Shown: positions 51,301 to 61,481, counted from the stretch's first letter. The stretch: DNA of 64,000 nt from Luteolibacter pohnpeiensis (GCF_016595435.1 NZ_JAENIJ010000004.1:173528-237527); one strand, 5' to 3'. Numbers and translations are program-made. Notes: a model not told the origin generated them from the sequence alone.

Positions 51301-52500
51301 ATCATCCAAAGCGGTGTAATCGGATGGTCGCAGCCGCTTCTCCACTTCATCCGCCGGCCTTGCGAAATTCCGGATCACATATTTCCGATCTGGAAATTTC
51401 GCGTGGATGCGCGATTCGAATTCTCCGAACAAATCCATCCGCCCGGCCAGACTTCCACCCACCATCGCAATCCGAGCTCCCGGTTTCGGATCAAACTTCC
51501 CGGTCGATTCCGACTCGAAATCCTGCGCCATCACCCCGCGACGGAACTGATCAAAGCCATAGTTGCTTGGATGATACGGACCGACGGGTTCGACATTCGC
51601 CTTCTCAGGCACTGGTATGCCCAACCCCCAATAAACCCCATTCACCACCAAGCGGCGGAGCCCTTCGTTTTGCAAATCCACCGCAGCGCCCATCGTGGTG
51701 CACAACACCCGATTCGTCGTGCCTGCATCGTTCTTCACCTCGCGCGACCAAGCCACCGGCATCATCGGCGAGTTCACCTCTTGCTTGCCGCCATTGGCCC
51801 GCTGTTTCTCGTAACTTGCCTTCGGCGAATCCGGTTTCATTCCAGCCAGCACTTCCCCGCGCAGCAGGATGGTTGCGTCCTCGGGAGGATAAGCTTCGTA
51901 GACATCGGTAAGGCCGAAAACCTGCGCCACTCCATGCAGCAGCGGATTGCTTTCCGCTCCTGGCTCGATCACGCCGCGGGTCGCTTCTTCGCCGTGGCGA
52001 CCCCAATGGTTCACCCAGGTTTCACCGAGAACATTTTTGCCGAATCCATTGAAATTGGAAAACCCGCTCTCTCCCGGAAGCTGGAACGCATGGGTCGACG
52101 TCCGGAGACCAATGATCGGGACACCGCGCTTCACCGCGGCATCGAATTTTCCCATCGCCTCATCCGGCCATTTGCGGAATCGCAGCAACATCACGATGGC
52201 ATCCGCTGAATCCAATGCTTCCGGGTTACCAATGCTCGCACCGGCATTCGGATTGATCACCCCATCGTCATCCGTGGAAAAAAGCACGGTGCAATGAAAG
52301 CCATGCCGCTCGCTGAGCATCCGGGCCAGCATCGGCAATGCCTCCTCCGATCGGTATTCCTCATCGCCAGCGAGAAACACGATGTTTTTACCCATTCCCG
52401 GGCCGTCCTTGCCCTGAAAATCCACCCATCCATGACCCGATCCGGCCAGCGCCGAACCCGCCAAGCCGAGAAAAGCCGCTAATTTAAAAACCTTTTTCAT
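48382..52500 (-). CDS. Giant PVC-type protein: ThuA + SGNH + propeller + HEAT + CxxCH heme domain
   Basis: 1372 residues with a signal peptide (about 1-20). Domains in order: ThuA-like amidotransferase fold (about 35-300, FLAGDEEYRSEEALPML); SGNH hydrolase-like (about 340-575, with GGS nucleophile region and NGAHLND Asp/His); PVC membrane-bound dehydrogenase N-terminal beta-propeller (about 650-1010, FQINFDNKGRLWVL); HEAT-like repeats (about 1040-1230); C-terminal mono-heme domain with CMACH (Cys1251, Cys1254, His1255). Such proteins are abundant in Planctomycetes and Verrucomicrobia and are thought to act in periplasmic polysaccharide or sugar oxidation; function unproven. Confidence 0.85.
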   Translation of the reverse strand: MKKVFKLAAFLGLAGSALAGSGHGWVDFQGKDGPGMGKNIVFLAGDEEYRSEEALPMLARMLSERHGFHCTVLFSTDDDGVINPNAGASIGNPEALDSADAIVMLLRFRKWPDEAMGKFDAAVKRGVPIIGLRTSTHAFQLPGESGFSNFNGFGKNVLGETWVNHWGRHGEEATRGVIEPGAESNPLLHGVAQVFGLTDVYEAYPPEDATILLRGEVLAGMKPDSPKASYEKQRANGGKQEVNSPMMPVAWSREVKNDAGTTNRVLCTTMGAAVDLQNEGLRRLVVNGVYWGLGIPVPEKANVEPVGPYHPSNYGFDQFRRGVMAQDFESESTGKFDPKPGARIAMVGGSLAGRMDLFGEFESRIHAKFPDRKYVIRNFARPADEVEKRLRPSDYTALDDPLSVFGPEWFLCFHGYNESFAGADGVEEYVKGYHKFLDETGDRHLVNGRRPKFVLISPTAFEATGSKYLPDADSENQRIKLYVDATRRVAEERGIPFVDVFTPTLEIFSREPGMQYTINGAHLNDAGYVELAKMLDAALFGKGDVPLSPQKFAKLKEMVVEKAWIHRQDHRMLNGWYVYGGRNTYDKETYPREYHKIRAMVAERDRVCWELGLGHEAVPDDSATGSLFVPPTNFGNVTYSEPKELKYLTPEESMATMKLPEGFEVQLVASEREYPQLAKAFQINFDNKGRLWVLCSPSYPQWKPGDPKPSDRLLIFDDLDENGRARKCTTFYDGLTTPMGFEFWNGGVLVSNGGSMVFLKDEDGDDHADSVTEVLDGWATDDSHHTIGAFEWSNDGLLHMGEGLAMHTAVETPWGPHRAVGASGIHILDPRSWKLRHYSTPGYGNPWCYVFDQWGNGFVGDGTTPQQHWDSPLSGAKGAYAGIDTIFDGQGMRPNVGNEFIITRQFPDEWQGRFVYACVNNMRGLTTFSLGDDGAGFHGERAPMDLLTGGDMNFRPADPHIGPDGALYFADWHTALLGHMQYSQRDPNRDKRHARIYRIVYKNKPLLKPVTQFGKSVREILEQLREPEWRARYRARRELRSRPEAEVLAATRQWVDSISDEDPEGDRLLCEALWLEESFHAVNPDLLQMCLNAKSGEARAAAVHVLADSEGRVANGLELLRQRVVDSNPRVRLEVVRALSYYSTLESVNTALLVVKSERDKWIEHTLKSTLIGLENVWRPLLGTDQIAPGNPEGLSYLMDLAEQRRPGGQAVPALKMLLAGGVEHPRELAAKVATGHGDPNQGKAVISRTCMACHQIEGKGIAFGPALDGVGSRLKREDLIMSIIDPNEMIGPRFLVTNLELADGSALTGFVDAERDDALDFRMGDGTVQTIEKSKIRKRDTVKQSSMPEGLGGAMSADEFLGVIEYLNSLK

Positions 52501-52603
52501 TAGCCAAATCCCTACCCGGACAGCGAAAGTTTTCTTTCACCATTCGATGTGTCATTCCTGTGTCTTTTCTTGCGAACTGCCAAGGATATCCCATGGTGGC
52601 GGT

Positions 52604-54019
52604 ATGTTTCGATTGGCAGCCTTCCTGTGTCTTCTTGCCCTGACCCCGTCGCTTTCCGCACAGTCCTACGTTCCTGTCAAAAATCGCCCGCCACAGATCG
52701 CCCGCGAGTTCCGCGCTGCCTGGGTGGCCACCATTTATAACATCGACTGGCCGAGTTCACCCGGCCTACCTGCCGCCACCCAGCAGGCACAGCTGCGTGC
52801 GATCCTCGATAAGCTCGTGGCGCTGAAAATGAATGCCATCATTTTCCAGGTCCGTCCGCAGTGCGATGCGGTCTATCAATCCCGACTTGAGCCATGGTCC
52901 TCAACACTCACCGGCACCATGGGCCGCTCCCCCGGCTACGATCCACTGGCTTACTGCGTTGAACAGGCACACGCGCGGGGCATCGAAGTCCACGCCTGGT
53001 TCAATCCATTCCGCGCCCTTGCCAGCAGTTCCTCCCAGGTTTCCAAAAACCACGTCACCCGCATCGCTCCCCAGATCACCAAAAAATATGGCACCCAGGT
53101 CTGGTGCGATCCCGCCTTGCCGGAAACCCGGGCTCGCGCGCTCAACGTCATTCTGGATGTGGTGAAGCGCTACGACATCGACGGCGTCCACCTCGATGAC
53201 TACTTTTACCCTTACCCAGCAGAAGGTGCCCATTTCAACGACGGCAAGTCGCCCGCGCAACGTCGTGGCTATGTCGATGATTTCGTCAGCAACCTCTACT
53301 CTGCGGTGAAGCGTCAAAAACCCTGGGTCCGCGTGGGCATCAGCCCGTTTGGCATTTGGCGGCCGGGAGTGCCGTCTGGGATCGAAGCCGGTCTGGACGC
53401 CTACGAACAACTCGCCGGAGATTCCAGAAAATGGCTCAAAGAAGGTTGGGTCGATTACCTGGCACCGCAGCTGTATTGGCGCATTTCGCCCGCCAAACAA
53501 TCCTTCCCGGCACTTCTCTCCTGGTGGCGGCAACAAGGGTCCCGCCCCGTTTGGCCTGGCATCGCCACCGAACGGATCGGCTCCAGCGATGGCCGTGGCG
53601 CATCGGAAATCACCAACCAGATCGATCTCAGCCGGAAGATTGGCAAAAACTGGGCCGGACACATTCACTGGAGCATGAAGTCCTTGATGAACAACAAGGG
53701 CGGCATTTCGTCGCGGCTTGCCAACTCATACACTCAAGTTGCGGCAGTTCCCCCCATGCCGTGGATCAACCGCAGCGCACCGCCATCTCCTGGAGTTGCC
53801 GCTTCGGTGCAGGATAAAGGAACTTTCGTGCGCTGGGTGCCTGGAAACGGCACCTCGAAAGTCGCAGTCCAAGCCGTGATCAACGGGGAATGGCACATGA
53901 TCACCATCCTGCCTGCTTCGCACAAAGGCATCACCATTCCAAAAGCACAAATCGTCGCCGTCACCGCGCTCGACCGATACGGTAACGCCAGTGCGCCGAA
54001 GGTTCTGGGGCTTCGGTAA
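52604..54019 (+). CDS. GHL10/DUF187-type glycoside hydrolase family protein
   Basis: 471 residues from the ATG at 52604, which begins a clean signal peptide (MFRLAAFLCLLALTPSLSA). An upstream in-frame ATG at 52547 would place a cysteine-rich stretch before it. The (beta/alpha)8-like family markers are REFRAAWVATIYNIDWPS, NAIIFQVRPQCDAVY, HARGIEVHAWFNPFRA, IDGVHLDDYFYPYP and VRVGISPFGIWRPG. The conserved Asp/Glu pairs fit YddW-like hydrolases acting on peptidoglycan or glycans. A C-terminal Fn3-like domain (about 400-471) follows. Confidence 0.88.
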   Translation: MFRLAAFLCLLALTPSLSAQSYVPVKNRPPQIAREFRAAWVATIYNIDWPSSPGLPAATQQAQLRAILDKLVALKMNAIIFQVRPQCDAVYQSRLEPWSSTLTGTMGRSPGYDPLAYCVEQAHARGIEVHAWFNPFRALASSSSQVSKNHVTRIAPQITKKYGTQVWCDPALPETRARALNVILDVVKRYDIDGVHLDDYFYPYPAEGAHFNDGKSPAQRRGYVDDFVSNLYSAVKRQKPWVRVGISPFGIWRPGVPSGIEAGLDAYEQLAGDSRKWLKEGWVDYLAPQLYWRISPAKQSFPALLSWWRQQGSRPVWPGIATERIGSSDGRGASEITNQIDLSRKIGKNWAGHIHWSMKSLMNNKGGISSRLANSYTQVAAVPPMPWINRSAPPSPGVAASVQDKGTFVRWVPGNGTSKVAVQAVINGEWHMITILPASHKGITIPKAQIVAVTALDRYGNASAPKVLGLR

Positions 54020-54163
54020 CTGAGCGATCCCATGGAGTGGAATCAGCAATCGATTTGCTGACGGCATAGCCAACCCTATCGAACACCGTTTTCACGAGAG
54101 TTTTATCATTTCTTCATCGCAGAGAACCGCTTGCTTCGCTAGCTGATTGGAAACCGGCATTCC

Positions 54164-55927
54164 ATGATTTCCACGCAAGCCCACGAACGAGACAGCCCGA
54201 GCCGTTGGCAGGCGCTCGCTTTTCAACTCAAAACCCGCCTTTTCCAGATCAGGAGGGCCATGGTTGAAATCTCGTCGCGGCCGCCACTGCATCCCCAAGT
54301 CACTTTGTCCGACCTGGCTCCCATCGTCGTGGAAAAGCGCAGCCCACTTTGGAAAAACATCACTCCTGCCGAGTTTCCGCTAACCGCCGGCAAGGTCGAA
54401 AACCTCCGCGCCGCCGCACGCATCCTGAATCGTACTTCCGTCCCCGCCAACCAAACGTTCAGTTTTTGGCGCCAGCTCGGCCGCACCAAGCGCTCGCGAG
54501 GTTTTACCACTGGCCGTGAGCTCCGGGAAGGCTGCCTCGTTCCCGCGCTTGGCGGTGGTCTTTGCCAGCTCAGCGGCCTGCTCTATCAAGCCGCTCTCGA
54601 CTCCGGCCTCCACATCGTTGAAAGGCACGCCCACTCACGCGTCGTGCCCGGCTCATCTGCCGAGAAAAACCTCGATGCCACGGTTTTTTGGAACTACGTC
54701 GATCTGCGCTTCGCCGCTCCGTTTCCTTGGCTGCTCGAAGTCGAACTCACGCCAACCGATCTCGTCGTGCGCATCCGCGCTGACACTTCAGAGGCAGCTC
54801 TCAAATCACTCTCGCGGGAAATTGCCGAGCCACCCGCCCCGCGCGCGGCTCCCTCCGGCGACTGCCTGACCTGCGGCATGGTCTCGTGTTTCCGCCACCC
54901 TTCGGCAATCGCCGCGCATGCTCCAAGCCTCGGCCACTCCACTTTTCTGTTAGATGCCGTTTGGCCGGAATTCGACAAGTGGTGCGGCGAGCATTCACGC
55001 GGCGGCGACCACTGGTTCATCCCACTCGATGGCCAACGTTGGAAAAAGCCCAACTACCTCTGGCATCCGCCATCCAGCACCACGACTCGATTTGCTACAT
55101 CCACCGCGCTCGTCGCATCATTCCGCCACCGTCGCCTTCCGGCGCAAGGCCCGGTGCGCCAGCGATCCCTACTCGATCGCCAACGCGCCATTGCCCGTCA
55201 CTATCGGAAGCAACTCTCCCCGGAATGCCGCCACCTTGTGATTTCCCAAGGACTGCTTCCTTTCCTTTGGCTTGAAGGAGCATGTGCCGGACGCACCTTC
55301 GACGTTCTGATGGAACGCTGGCCGATCGCCGAGCTGCAGAAAATTCTCGATGCAGCCAAGTCCGCTCATCCTCAATCTTCCACCCTGGCGGATTTCCGGG
55401 CCGATCCTGCCCTGGTCGCCGCTGAATCCGCTGCACTTGCTGCAGCCGCGCGCCTCATCACGCCTCACACTGGCATCGCCGAACGATTTCACGATCGCTC
55501 CTGGAAAATCGCGTGGACCTTTCCCGCTCCAATCACCCGCAACCCGTCTGCAGCTCCCAGTGTCTTTTTCCCGGCCTCCCGGCTTGCGCGAAAAGGAGCC
55601 ATCGAATTGGCAAATGCCTTTCGCTCCATCCAAGACATCCATCTTCTCGTCCTAGGTCGTGCCACAGAAGGTCACCCCGATCCATTCGAGGGAATTCCGT
55701 GGTCTGCCGCAACCGTGGCGGATCTCGCATCCGCCCATTTGCTGGTCATCCCGGCGTGGGTTGAACACTCGCCGCGTCTCGCCCTGCTCGCACTTGCCAG
55801 CGGCATCCCAGTCATCGCCACCCGCGCCTGTGGTCTGCCGGAGCATCCGCTTTTGACCCGGATTGATCATCCTGCCGAGCTTCCAGCGGCGCTTCATGAC
55901 CAACTCGCACCTGTTCCTTCCACATGA
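54164..55927 (+). CDS. VanW-like domain fused to a glycosyltransferase-like domain
   Basis: 587 residues. Residues about 50-215 form a VanW domain: FSFWRQLGRTKRSRGFTTGRE and the diagnostic GGGLCQLSGLLYQAAL (Gly130-Cys134 onward). A cysteine pair CLTCGMVSC (about 236-244) separates it from a C-terminal half. The last 180 residues have GT-B/GT4 features: an internal FFPASRLARKGA, LLVLGRATEG and the terminal HLLVIPAWVEHSPRLALLALASGIPVIAT. VanW is of unknown mechanism and often linked to cell-wall genes. Its stop overlaps the L,D-transpeptidase start by 4 bp. Confidence 0.72.
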   Translation: MISTQAHERDSPSRWQALAFQLKTRLFQIRRAMVEISSRPPLHPQVTLSDLAPIVVEKRSPLWKNITPAEFPLTAGKVENLRAAARILNRTSVPANQTFSFWRQLGRTKRSRGFTTGRELREGCLVPALGGGLCQLSGLLYQAALDSGLHIVERHAHSRVVPGSSAEKNLDATVFWNYVDLRFAAPFPWLLEVELTPTDLVVRIRADTSEAALKSLSREIAEPPAPRAAPSGDCLTCGMVSCFRHPSAIAAHAPSLGHSTFLLDAVWPEFDKWCGEHSRGGDHWFIPLDGQRWKKPNYLWHPPSSTTTRFATSTALVASFRHRRLPAQGPVRQRSLLDRQRAIARHYRKQLSPECRHLVISQGLLPFLWLEGACAGRTFDVLMERWPIAELQKILDAAKSAHPQSSTLADFRADPALVAAESAALAAAARLITPHTGIAERFHDRSWKIAWTFPAPITRNPSAAPSVFFPASRLARKGAIELANAFRSIQDIHLLVLGRATEGHPDPFEGIPWSAATVADLASAHLLVIPAWVEHSPRLALLALASGIPVIATRACGLPEHPLLTRIDHPAELPAALHDQLAPVPST

Positions 55928-56688
55928 GCCGCCTCCTTGTTCCGCTCATTCTGCTTTGCGCTTGCCCGATGCTCCCCGCATCTGGGCAGACTCCATTTGT
56001 GGCTGAAACCTGTCCAATCGAAGCTCCACTCCCAGGGCCCGAGCGCGCACGTGCCGCCGCGGATCGGGTCCGCCCGGAGCTAAGTTCCGCGCTGGAAGCC
56101 AAGGGCCTGCATTTTGGCGATCCGATTTTCCTCCGGGCATTCAAAGACGAACGCATTCTCGAAGCCTGGATTCGCAACCGAACCACGCGGAAATATGAGC
56201 TTTTCCGAACCTGGAACATCGCCGCACTTTCCGGGACTCTCGGCCCGAAGAACGCGGAAGGTGATTTCCAAGTCCCTGAAGGTTTCTACTTCGTGCCGCC
56301 CTCCGGGATGAAACCGGACAGCACATTTCACCTCGCCTTCAACATCGGTTTCCCCAACGCCTACGATCGGGCGCACAACCGCACCGGCACCTTCATCATG
56401 ATTCACGGCAACCAAGTCTCCACCGGCTGCCTCGCCATGACGGATGATGGCATCGAGGAGATTTACACCCTGTGCGAAGCCGCTCTGACCAAGGGCCAGA
56501 AATTTTTCCGCGTTCACCTTTTTCCATTTCGGATGACTGAAGCACGGATGGCTGCGGAATCCGCGAACCCCAATCTCGATTTCTGGAAGGAGCTTGAGCC
56601 CGGCTATCGATTTTTTGAAAAATCCAAGATCCCTCCCGACGTTACAGTGGAAGACGGCCACTACCGTTTCCAAAGCTCGGTTCGCTGA
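55924..56688 (+). CDS. L,D-transpeptidase (YkuD/YafK-like)
   Basis: 254 residues with a signal peptide (cleavage near residue 21). The YkuD catalytic motif is HGNQVSTGC with His161 and nucleophile Cys169, followed by LAMTD. Upstream sequence (FLRAFKDERILEAWIRN, YELFRTWNIAALSG) resembles the YafK/ErfK murein L,D-transpeptidase subgroup. It would crosslink peptidoglycan or attach proteins to it in the periplasm. Translationally coupled to the VanW-glycosyltransferase gene. Confidence 0.9.
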   Translation: MSRLLVPLILLCACPMLPASGQTPFVAETCPIEAPLPGPERARAAADRVRPELSSALEAKGLHFGDPIFLRAFKDERILEAWIRNRTTRKYELFRTWNIAALSGTLGPKNAEGDFQVPEGFYFVPPSGMKPDSTFHLAFNIGFPNAYDRAHNRTGTFIMIHGNQVSTGCLAMTDDGIEEIYTLCEAALTKGQKFFRVHLFPFRMTEARMAAESANPNLDFWKELEPGYRFFEKSKIPPDVTVEDGHYRFQSSVR

Positions 56689-56703
56689 GCTGCGAATGCA
56701 CTG

Positions 56704-56740
56704 GCTGGGGAAAAATCGTGTATTCCCGACCCCGCCCAGC
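56704..56740 (+). terminator. Possible terminator after L,D-transpeptidase
   Basis: GCTGGG (56704-56709) pairs with CCCAGC (56735-56740), then TCCTTTTGTC. The loop is long and an alternative GGGAA/TTCCC pairing competes inside it, so this is a weak candidate 15 bp after the stop. Confidence 0.35.
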
Positions 56741-56820
56741 TCCTTTTGTCACAGGTTGTCGTTTAGCACATTATTTTAGGCATCAGGTGGAACGATCTTG
56801 ACGCTGATTTCTGACAGCTT

Positions 56821-57648
56821 ATGAAACGAAGCATGCTCAATTTTATTTCCCGGTTCCTCTTTTATGCCGGGATGATTGTCACCAGTCAGTCCGCGATTGC
56901 CGGGAATGAACAAGTCTGGATCTTCGCCGGGCTTCCGGGAGATCCTGAGCATCATACGGTTTTCGAGAAAACACTGGGTGAGATCAAAACCAGCCTGGTG
57001 AACCGATTCGACGTGAAACCGGAAAACTGCCGGGTTTACTACGGCCCGAAAAGCGCGGGCTACGAAGGAGAAGCCAGCCGGGAAAACATCCTCGCTGCGA
57101 TCGCGGAAATCACGGCTACGACCAAATCCAGCCCGGACGTTCCGCAATGGATCATTTTCATCGGTCATGCCAACGGCATCCGCGGGGGCGCTCAGGTCAA
57201 CCTGCCCGGGCCGGATCTGACCTCGATGGATTTGGGAGCCGCGCTCGCGGATTGCAATCCGGCGGCGCCCATGACTCTGATTTTCACCCATACGGCCAGC
57301 GCTCCGTTTTTGCGCCCGCTCGCCATGCCCGGACGGGTCGTGATCACAGCGAGTTCCCCCAAGGATGTTGAGAACGAAACCGAGTTTCCCTTGGCACTGG
57401 TCGACGTGCTCGCCAACCCGGCTGCGGATGCGAACAAGGATGGCAAACTCGACGCAACCGAGATTTTCCTCGCCACTCACGAAGCGGTTCTGGGCCGATA
57501 CAAATCCCAGGGACTGATCGTTAAGGAGGCGGCTTTACTAGATGGCGATGGTGACGGCTACGGCACCCAACGCCCGGCCGAAGTCGATGCCGCCGCTGCC
57601 ACCAAACATTTCCTCACTCTCACCACCCGGGCAAAAGGCCTGGACTAA
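56821..57648 (+). CDS. Degenerate caspase-like (C13-fold) protein
   Basis: 275 residues with a signal peptide (about 1-27). The fold markers are: [18 protein letters not shown] strand; IIFIGHANG with the active-site His116; the strand-turn [11 protein letters not shown] followed by RVVITASS; then [18 protein letters not shown] (an EF-hand-like acidic loop) and [12 protein letters not shown]. In caspase-like relatives the strand ends VFDTCYSGAF; here Thr158 replaces the Cys, so it is probably inactive. It lies 16 bp before moxR and leads the operon. Confidence 0.72.
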   Translation: MKRSMLNFISRFLFYAGMIVTSQSAIAGNEQVWIFAGLPGDPEHHTVFEKTLGEIKTSLVNRFDVKPENCRVYYGPKSAGYEGEASRENILAAIAEITATTKSSPDVPQWIIFIGHANGIRGGAQVNLPGPDLTSMDLGAALADCNPAAPMTLIFTHTASAPFLRPLAMPGRVVITASSPKDVENETEFPLALVDVLANPAADANKDGKLDATEIFLATHEAVLGRYKSQGLIVKEAALLDGDGDGYGTQRPAEVDAAAATKHFLTLTTRAKGLD

Positions 57649-57664
57649 TCTTGATCCTAAATTC

Positions 57665-58675
57665 ATGAGCCAATCTGCCACTGCCGAACTCTCCGCGAGC
57701 GACCTCGCCAAATCCCTAGCTTCCGCTCATCAGAAGCTGCGCACGGAAATCCGCAAACGCGTCGTCGGCCAGGACGAGACACTGGACCTGATGATGCTCG
57801 CCCTGCTTTGCGGCGGACACGCGCTGCTGCTCGGCGTTCCCGGAGTTGGAAAAACCTTGATGGCGTCGTCGATGGCGCAAGCGCTGAAACTCGACTTCCG
57901 CCGCGTGCAATTCACCCCAGACCTCATGCCTGCGGACATCACCGGCGGTGAGGTTTTGGAAGAGGACCCAACCTCGCGCAGCTACTCCCGCCGGTTTCTG
58001 CCGGGACCGGTTTTCACCAATTTCCTGCTCGCTGACGAAATCAACCGCACCCCGCCGAAGACACAGGCCGCATTGCTCCAGGCGATGCAGGAAAAGCAGG
58101 TCAGCATCGGCCGGGAAACCCACTCGTTGCAGCCTCCATTCGTGGTTTTGGCGACTCAAAACCCGATCGAGATGGAAGGCACCTATCCGTTGCCTGAAGC
58201 CCAGCTGGACCGGTTCCTGTTCTGCATCCGCGTCGGCTATCCGACCGAAGCCGAGGAAATGGAAATCGTTCGTGAAACGACATCAGCTGCCGGCGGCCCG
58301 ATCGAAGCGGTGATGACCCCGGAAGAAATCATCACCCTGCAAGGTTTGGTTCGCGGGGTGCCGGTTTCTGAAGAAGTCGTGCGCCACGCCGTGCGACTGG
58401 TCGGCGCGACCCGACCGAACACCCCGGCTGCGGTGAAGGAAGTCACGGACTATCTCGAAGTCGGCGCCGGACCACGTGCCTCGCAAACCTTGATCCTCGC
58501 CGCCAAAGCCCGTGCCCTGATGGCTGGTCGCGTTCATGTCGACTTCGCCGATGTCCGCGCTCTGGCGACTCCGGTTCTCCGCCACCGCTTGGTGCTGAAT
58601 TTCAAGAGCCGCGCCGAGTCCCTGGACACCGATGCCTTGGTGAAGCGCCTTTTGGACAAAATCCCGACTCCTTGA
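57665..58675 (+). CDS. moxR: MoxR-family AAA ATPase
   Basis: 336 residues from the ATG at 57665. Walker A GVPGVGKT, Walker B in [23 protein letters not shown], sensor region [21 protein letters not shown] and a lid with [13 protein letters not shown] are typical of MoxR/BchI-clade AAA+ proteins. MoxR proteins act as chaperone-like activators of VWA proteins encoded beside them, here the DUF58 and BatA-like genes. The DUF58 gene starts 4 bp after the stop. Confidence 0.93.
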   Translation: MSQSATAELSASDLAKSLASAHQKLRTEIRKRVVGQDETLDLMMLALLCGGHALLLGVPGVGKTLMASSMAQALKLDFRRVQFTPDLMPADITGGEVLEEDPTSRSYSRRFLPGPVFTNFLLADEINRTPPKTQAALLQAMQEKQVSIGRETHSLQPPFVVLATQNPIEMEGTYPLPEAQLDRFLFCIRVGYPTEAEEMEIVRETTSAAGGPIEAVMTPEEIITLQGLVRGVPVSEEVVRHAVRLVGATRPNTPAAVKEVTDYLEVGAGPRASQTLILAAKARALMAGRVHVDFADVRALATPVLRHRLVLNFKSRAESLDTDALVKRLLDKIPTP

Positions 58676-58679
58676 TCCC

Positions 58680-59570
58680 ATGGCTGCAGCCCACTCCTTT
58701 GAGGATCCGCACGATTTCCTCGCGATCGAGGATCTCGAACTGGCCTCACGCGGCATCGTCGAAGGCATTTGGCAGGGCCTGCGCCGCAGCCCGTTCCGCG
58801 GCTCGGGGGTCGAGTTCGAATCCCACCGTGATTACCGGTTTGGCGACGATCCACGCCATTTGGACACCTCGGTTTACGCCCGAACCCGCCGGCTTTGTGT
58901 CAAAGACTATCGGGCGGAAACCAACCTGCCACTCTACATGATGCTCGATTGCTCGGGCTCCATGGATGTCTCGAACGGCAGCTCCGAAAAATGGGCTTAT
59001 GCCGCGCGTTGTGCGGCTGCGCTTGGCCGATTGGCGATCAATGCGCAAGATGCCGCCGGGCTTTCCCTTCTTGGCAACGAAGTGGTCGATCATCGGTCCC
59101 CGCGAACCGGCAGGACCCATTTCCAGAATCTCCTCGGCATGCTTGGACAGGCAAAACCATCCGGTGGCGGCAGTCTGGCTTCCGCCATCCGTGAGGTGTC
59201 TGGCTTTTGCCGCCGCAAGGGAGTGGTGGTGGTCTTTTCCGACTTCTTCGATCACCCGGCGGAAACGGTTTCCGCGCTCACTCGTCTGGCCGCAGCACGC
59301 CACGATGTCATCGCCTTCCAGGTACTAGATCCATACGAGTTGGAATTACCTGGAGATGGTGATCTGGAAATCGAAGACGCGGAAACCGGAAAAATTCTCC
59401 GCCTCAGCGCGGCGGATGTCCGCGCCGCCCACGCGGATGCCGTGGTGAAATGGCGGGATGATTTCGCCGCCCGTTGCCGCGCTGTCGGCATCCAACACTT
59501 TTCCGTCACGACCAATCAGCCCATTGCCGGCTCCTTGGTGGAATTCCTCCAAGGAAGAACCGTTCAATGA
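58680..59570 (+). CDS. DUF58 (VWA-like) protein
   Basis: 296 residues, cytoplasmic, without a transmembrane helix. GSGVEFESHRDYRFGDDPRHLDTSVYARTRRL is the DUF58 hallmark. The following LDCSGSMDVSNG is a MIDAS-like DxSxS metal site of the VWA fold. It is probably the client of the MoxR ATPase. Its stop overlaps the next gene by 4 bp. Confidence 0.9.
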   Translation: MAAAHSFEDPHDFLAIEDLELASRGIVEGIWQGLRRSPFRGSGVEFESHRDYRFGDDPRHLDTSVYARTRRLCVKDYRAETNLPLYMMLDCSGSMDVSNGSSEKWAYAARCAAALGRLAINAQDAAGLSLLGNEVVDHRSPRTGRTHFQNLLGMLGQAKPSGGGSLASAIREVSGFCRRKGVVVVFSDFFDHPAETVSALTRLAAARHDVIAFQVLDPYELELPGDGDLEIEDAETGKILRLSAADVRAAHADAVVKWRDDFAARCRAVGIQHFSVTTNQPIAGSLVEFLQGRTVQ

Positions 59571-61481
59571 ATTTCATCCACGCCGCATTCCTTGCCTCCG
59601 GTCTGGCCATCGCCATTCCGTGGCTTTTGCACCTCACCAAAAAACGCAAATACCTGCGGGTCCGGCTCGGTTCCCTGCAGTTCCTGCAACCGTTGGTGCG
59701 GGACCGTCATCGAATGAGCCGAGTGGAGCAATGGCCGTTACTCATGGCGCGTTGCCTGGCGATTCTGCTGCTGGCGTTGATCTTTTCCCGGCCGTTTTTC
59801 CATCAAACGGAACCTTCCTCGCCGCTGCAGGGAGAAGTCCTGATTTTGTTAGACGCCTCTGGCTCCATCACTCCGCAACAGGCAGATGAACTCCGCGCGC
59901 AAGCCGCGAAAACCATCAGCTCCCTCCCGCCTGCGGCAAAACCAGTGATCGCTGAAGTCGCCGATCGGGTCACGATTCTGCCATCACTCGATGCTTACCA
60001 TCCTATCCCGGGAGCTGCAGGATCGCCATCGACCGCAGTGGATTGGGTGGTCGATCGTGCCGCTGCCAACCCTGATGTCACCGGTGCCGTTCACTGGTTC
60101 ACTGACCTGCAAAAATCGCAACTCCCGCAATCTCCCGGCCGACTTTGGCCCTCTGGATTGCCGGTAGAAATCCACACTGCAGCCGCTCCGGGAGATCGCA
60201 ATGCCAGCATTTCCCAAATCGACCTACTCACCCCGTTCGGTGGCGATTCATGGGAAGTGGAAGCCCGGGTTCAAGTTTCGGGCATGCCCGGCGATCAGCC
60301 GATTTCGCTCACCCTCACGACGACTGATGGAAAATCAGTCCAGTCCTCGACCCCCGCTGCCGGTGGCACTGCGGTTTTCAAATGGAAGGGCGAGGCCAGC
60401 AAGGGCCTGCTTTCTGGTGATGTCGCGATCACAGGTTCATCAGACCCGTGGCCAGCCGATGATCACCGGCCGTTTGCGTTCAAGACCACCCAGCCGATCA
60501 AGGTTTTGTTAGTCGATGGAGATCCGACGGAATCACGTTTCACCAGCGAAACATACTTCCTGCAAAAAGCCCTTCACGCTTCATCCGCCGGAAAAGCGCT
60601 GTCTCCATTCCGCGCCGAAGTGTCCGCCAGCCTTCCCGCACCGGGACAGGCGGTGGATGTCATCGCGGTTTGCAATCCACCCGGGCTTTCCAGCTCGAAC
60701 TGCCGATTGCTTTCAGGTTATCTGGAACAAGGGACCGGCCTGATCATTTGCCTGGGGAACCGTGCCAAAGCCACTGGATGGACGAGCTCCGATGCGGAGG
60801 CGGTCTTTCCCCCGGGAATTCAAATCGCCACCACTCCCGCCCTCGACACCTTACGCCATCTGGACCTGAGCCACCCTGCCTTGGCTGGAATGACGATGGA
60901 CACGTTCAGCAGCCTGCGAATGCTCCCGCTTCAGCGCCGCTTTTCCTGGCCTGAGAGCAGCGATTGGAAAAACGTCATGGAGTTTTCCGACGGCTCGCCA
61001 TTGCTTTCAATTTCGGCCAACCGCCGGGTCGCGATTTTTACGCATCAGGTTAACCGTGAGGGGGCGGACTTGCCGCTCGATCCGGCCTTCGTTCCTTTGA
61101 TGCAAAATGTGTTCAGCTACCTGGCTGGCGCAGACCATCATAAGTCGCAAACCGCCGTGCTGGAAACTCGCACACCGACCTTGGAAGAAACCCGTCCACC
61201 CGGTTTTTACCCGGGAGAAGCGGCCTCGGTGCTGATTTCCGCAGACAATGAGGAGTCTGATATTTCCACCGTAACGGATGCCAATTTCCGCAAAGCTCTC
61301 GGGCTGCCTGCCATTGATGCTCCCGCTCCTGAAGCCATGGAGATCAACACCTTGAAAGACTCCCCGCACGAACGTGCCGGTGAGTTCTGGCCATGGCTGG
61401 TTGCAATCCTTTTCCTGCTGCTCGCCGTCGAAAGCGCACTTGCCGCCCGACGTAATCCAAATCCAGTAAGCTCCCCGGCTC

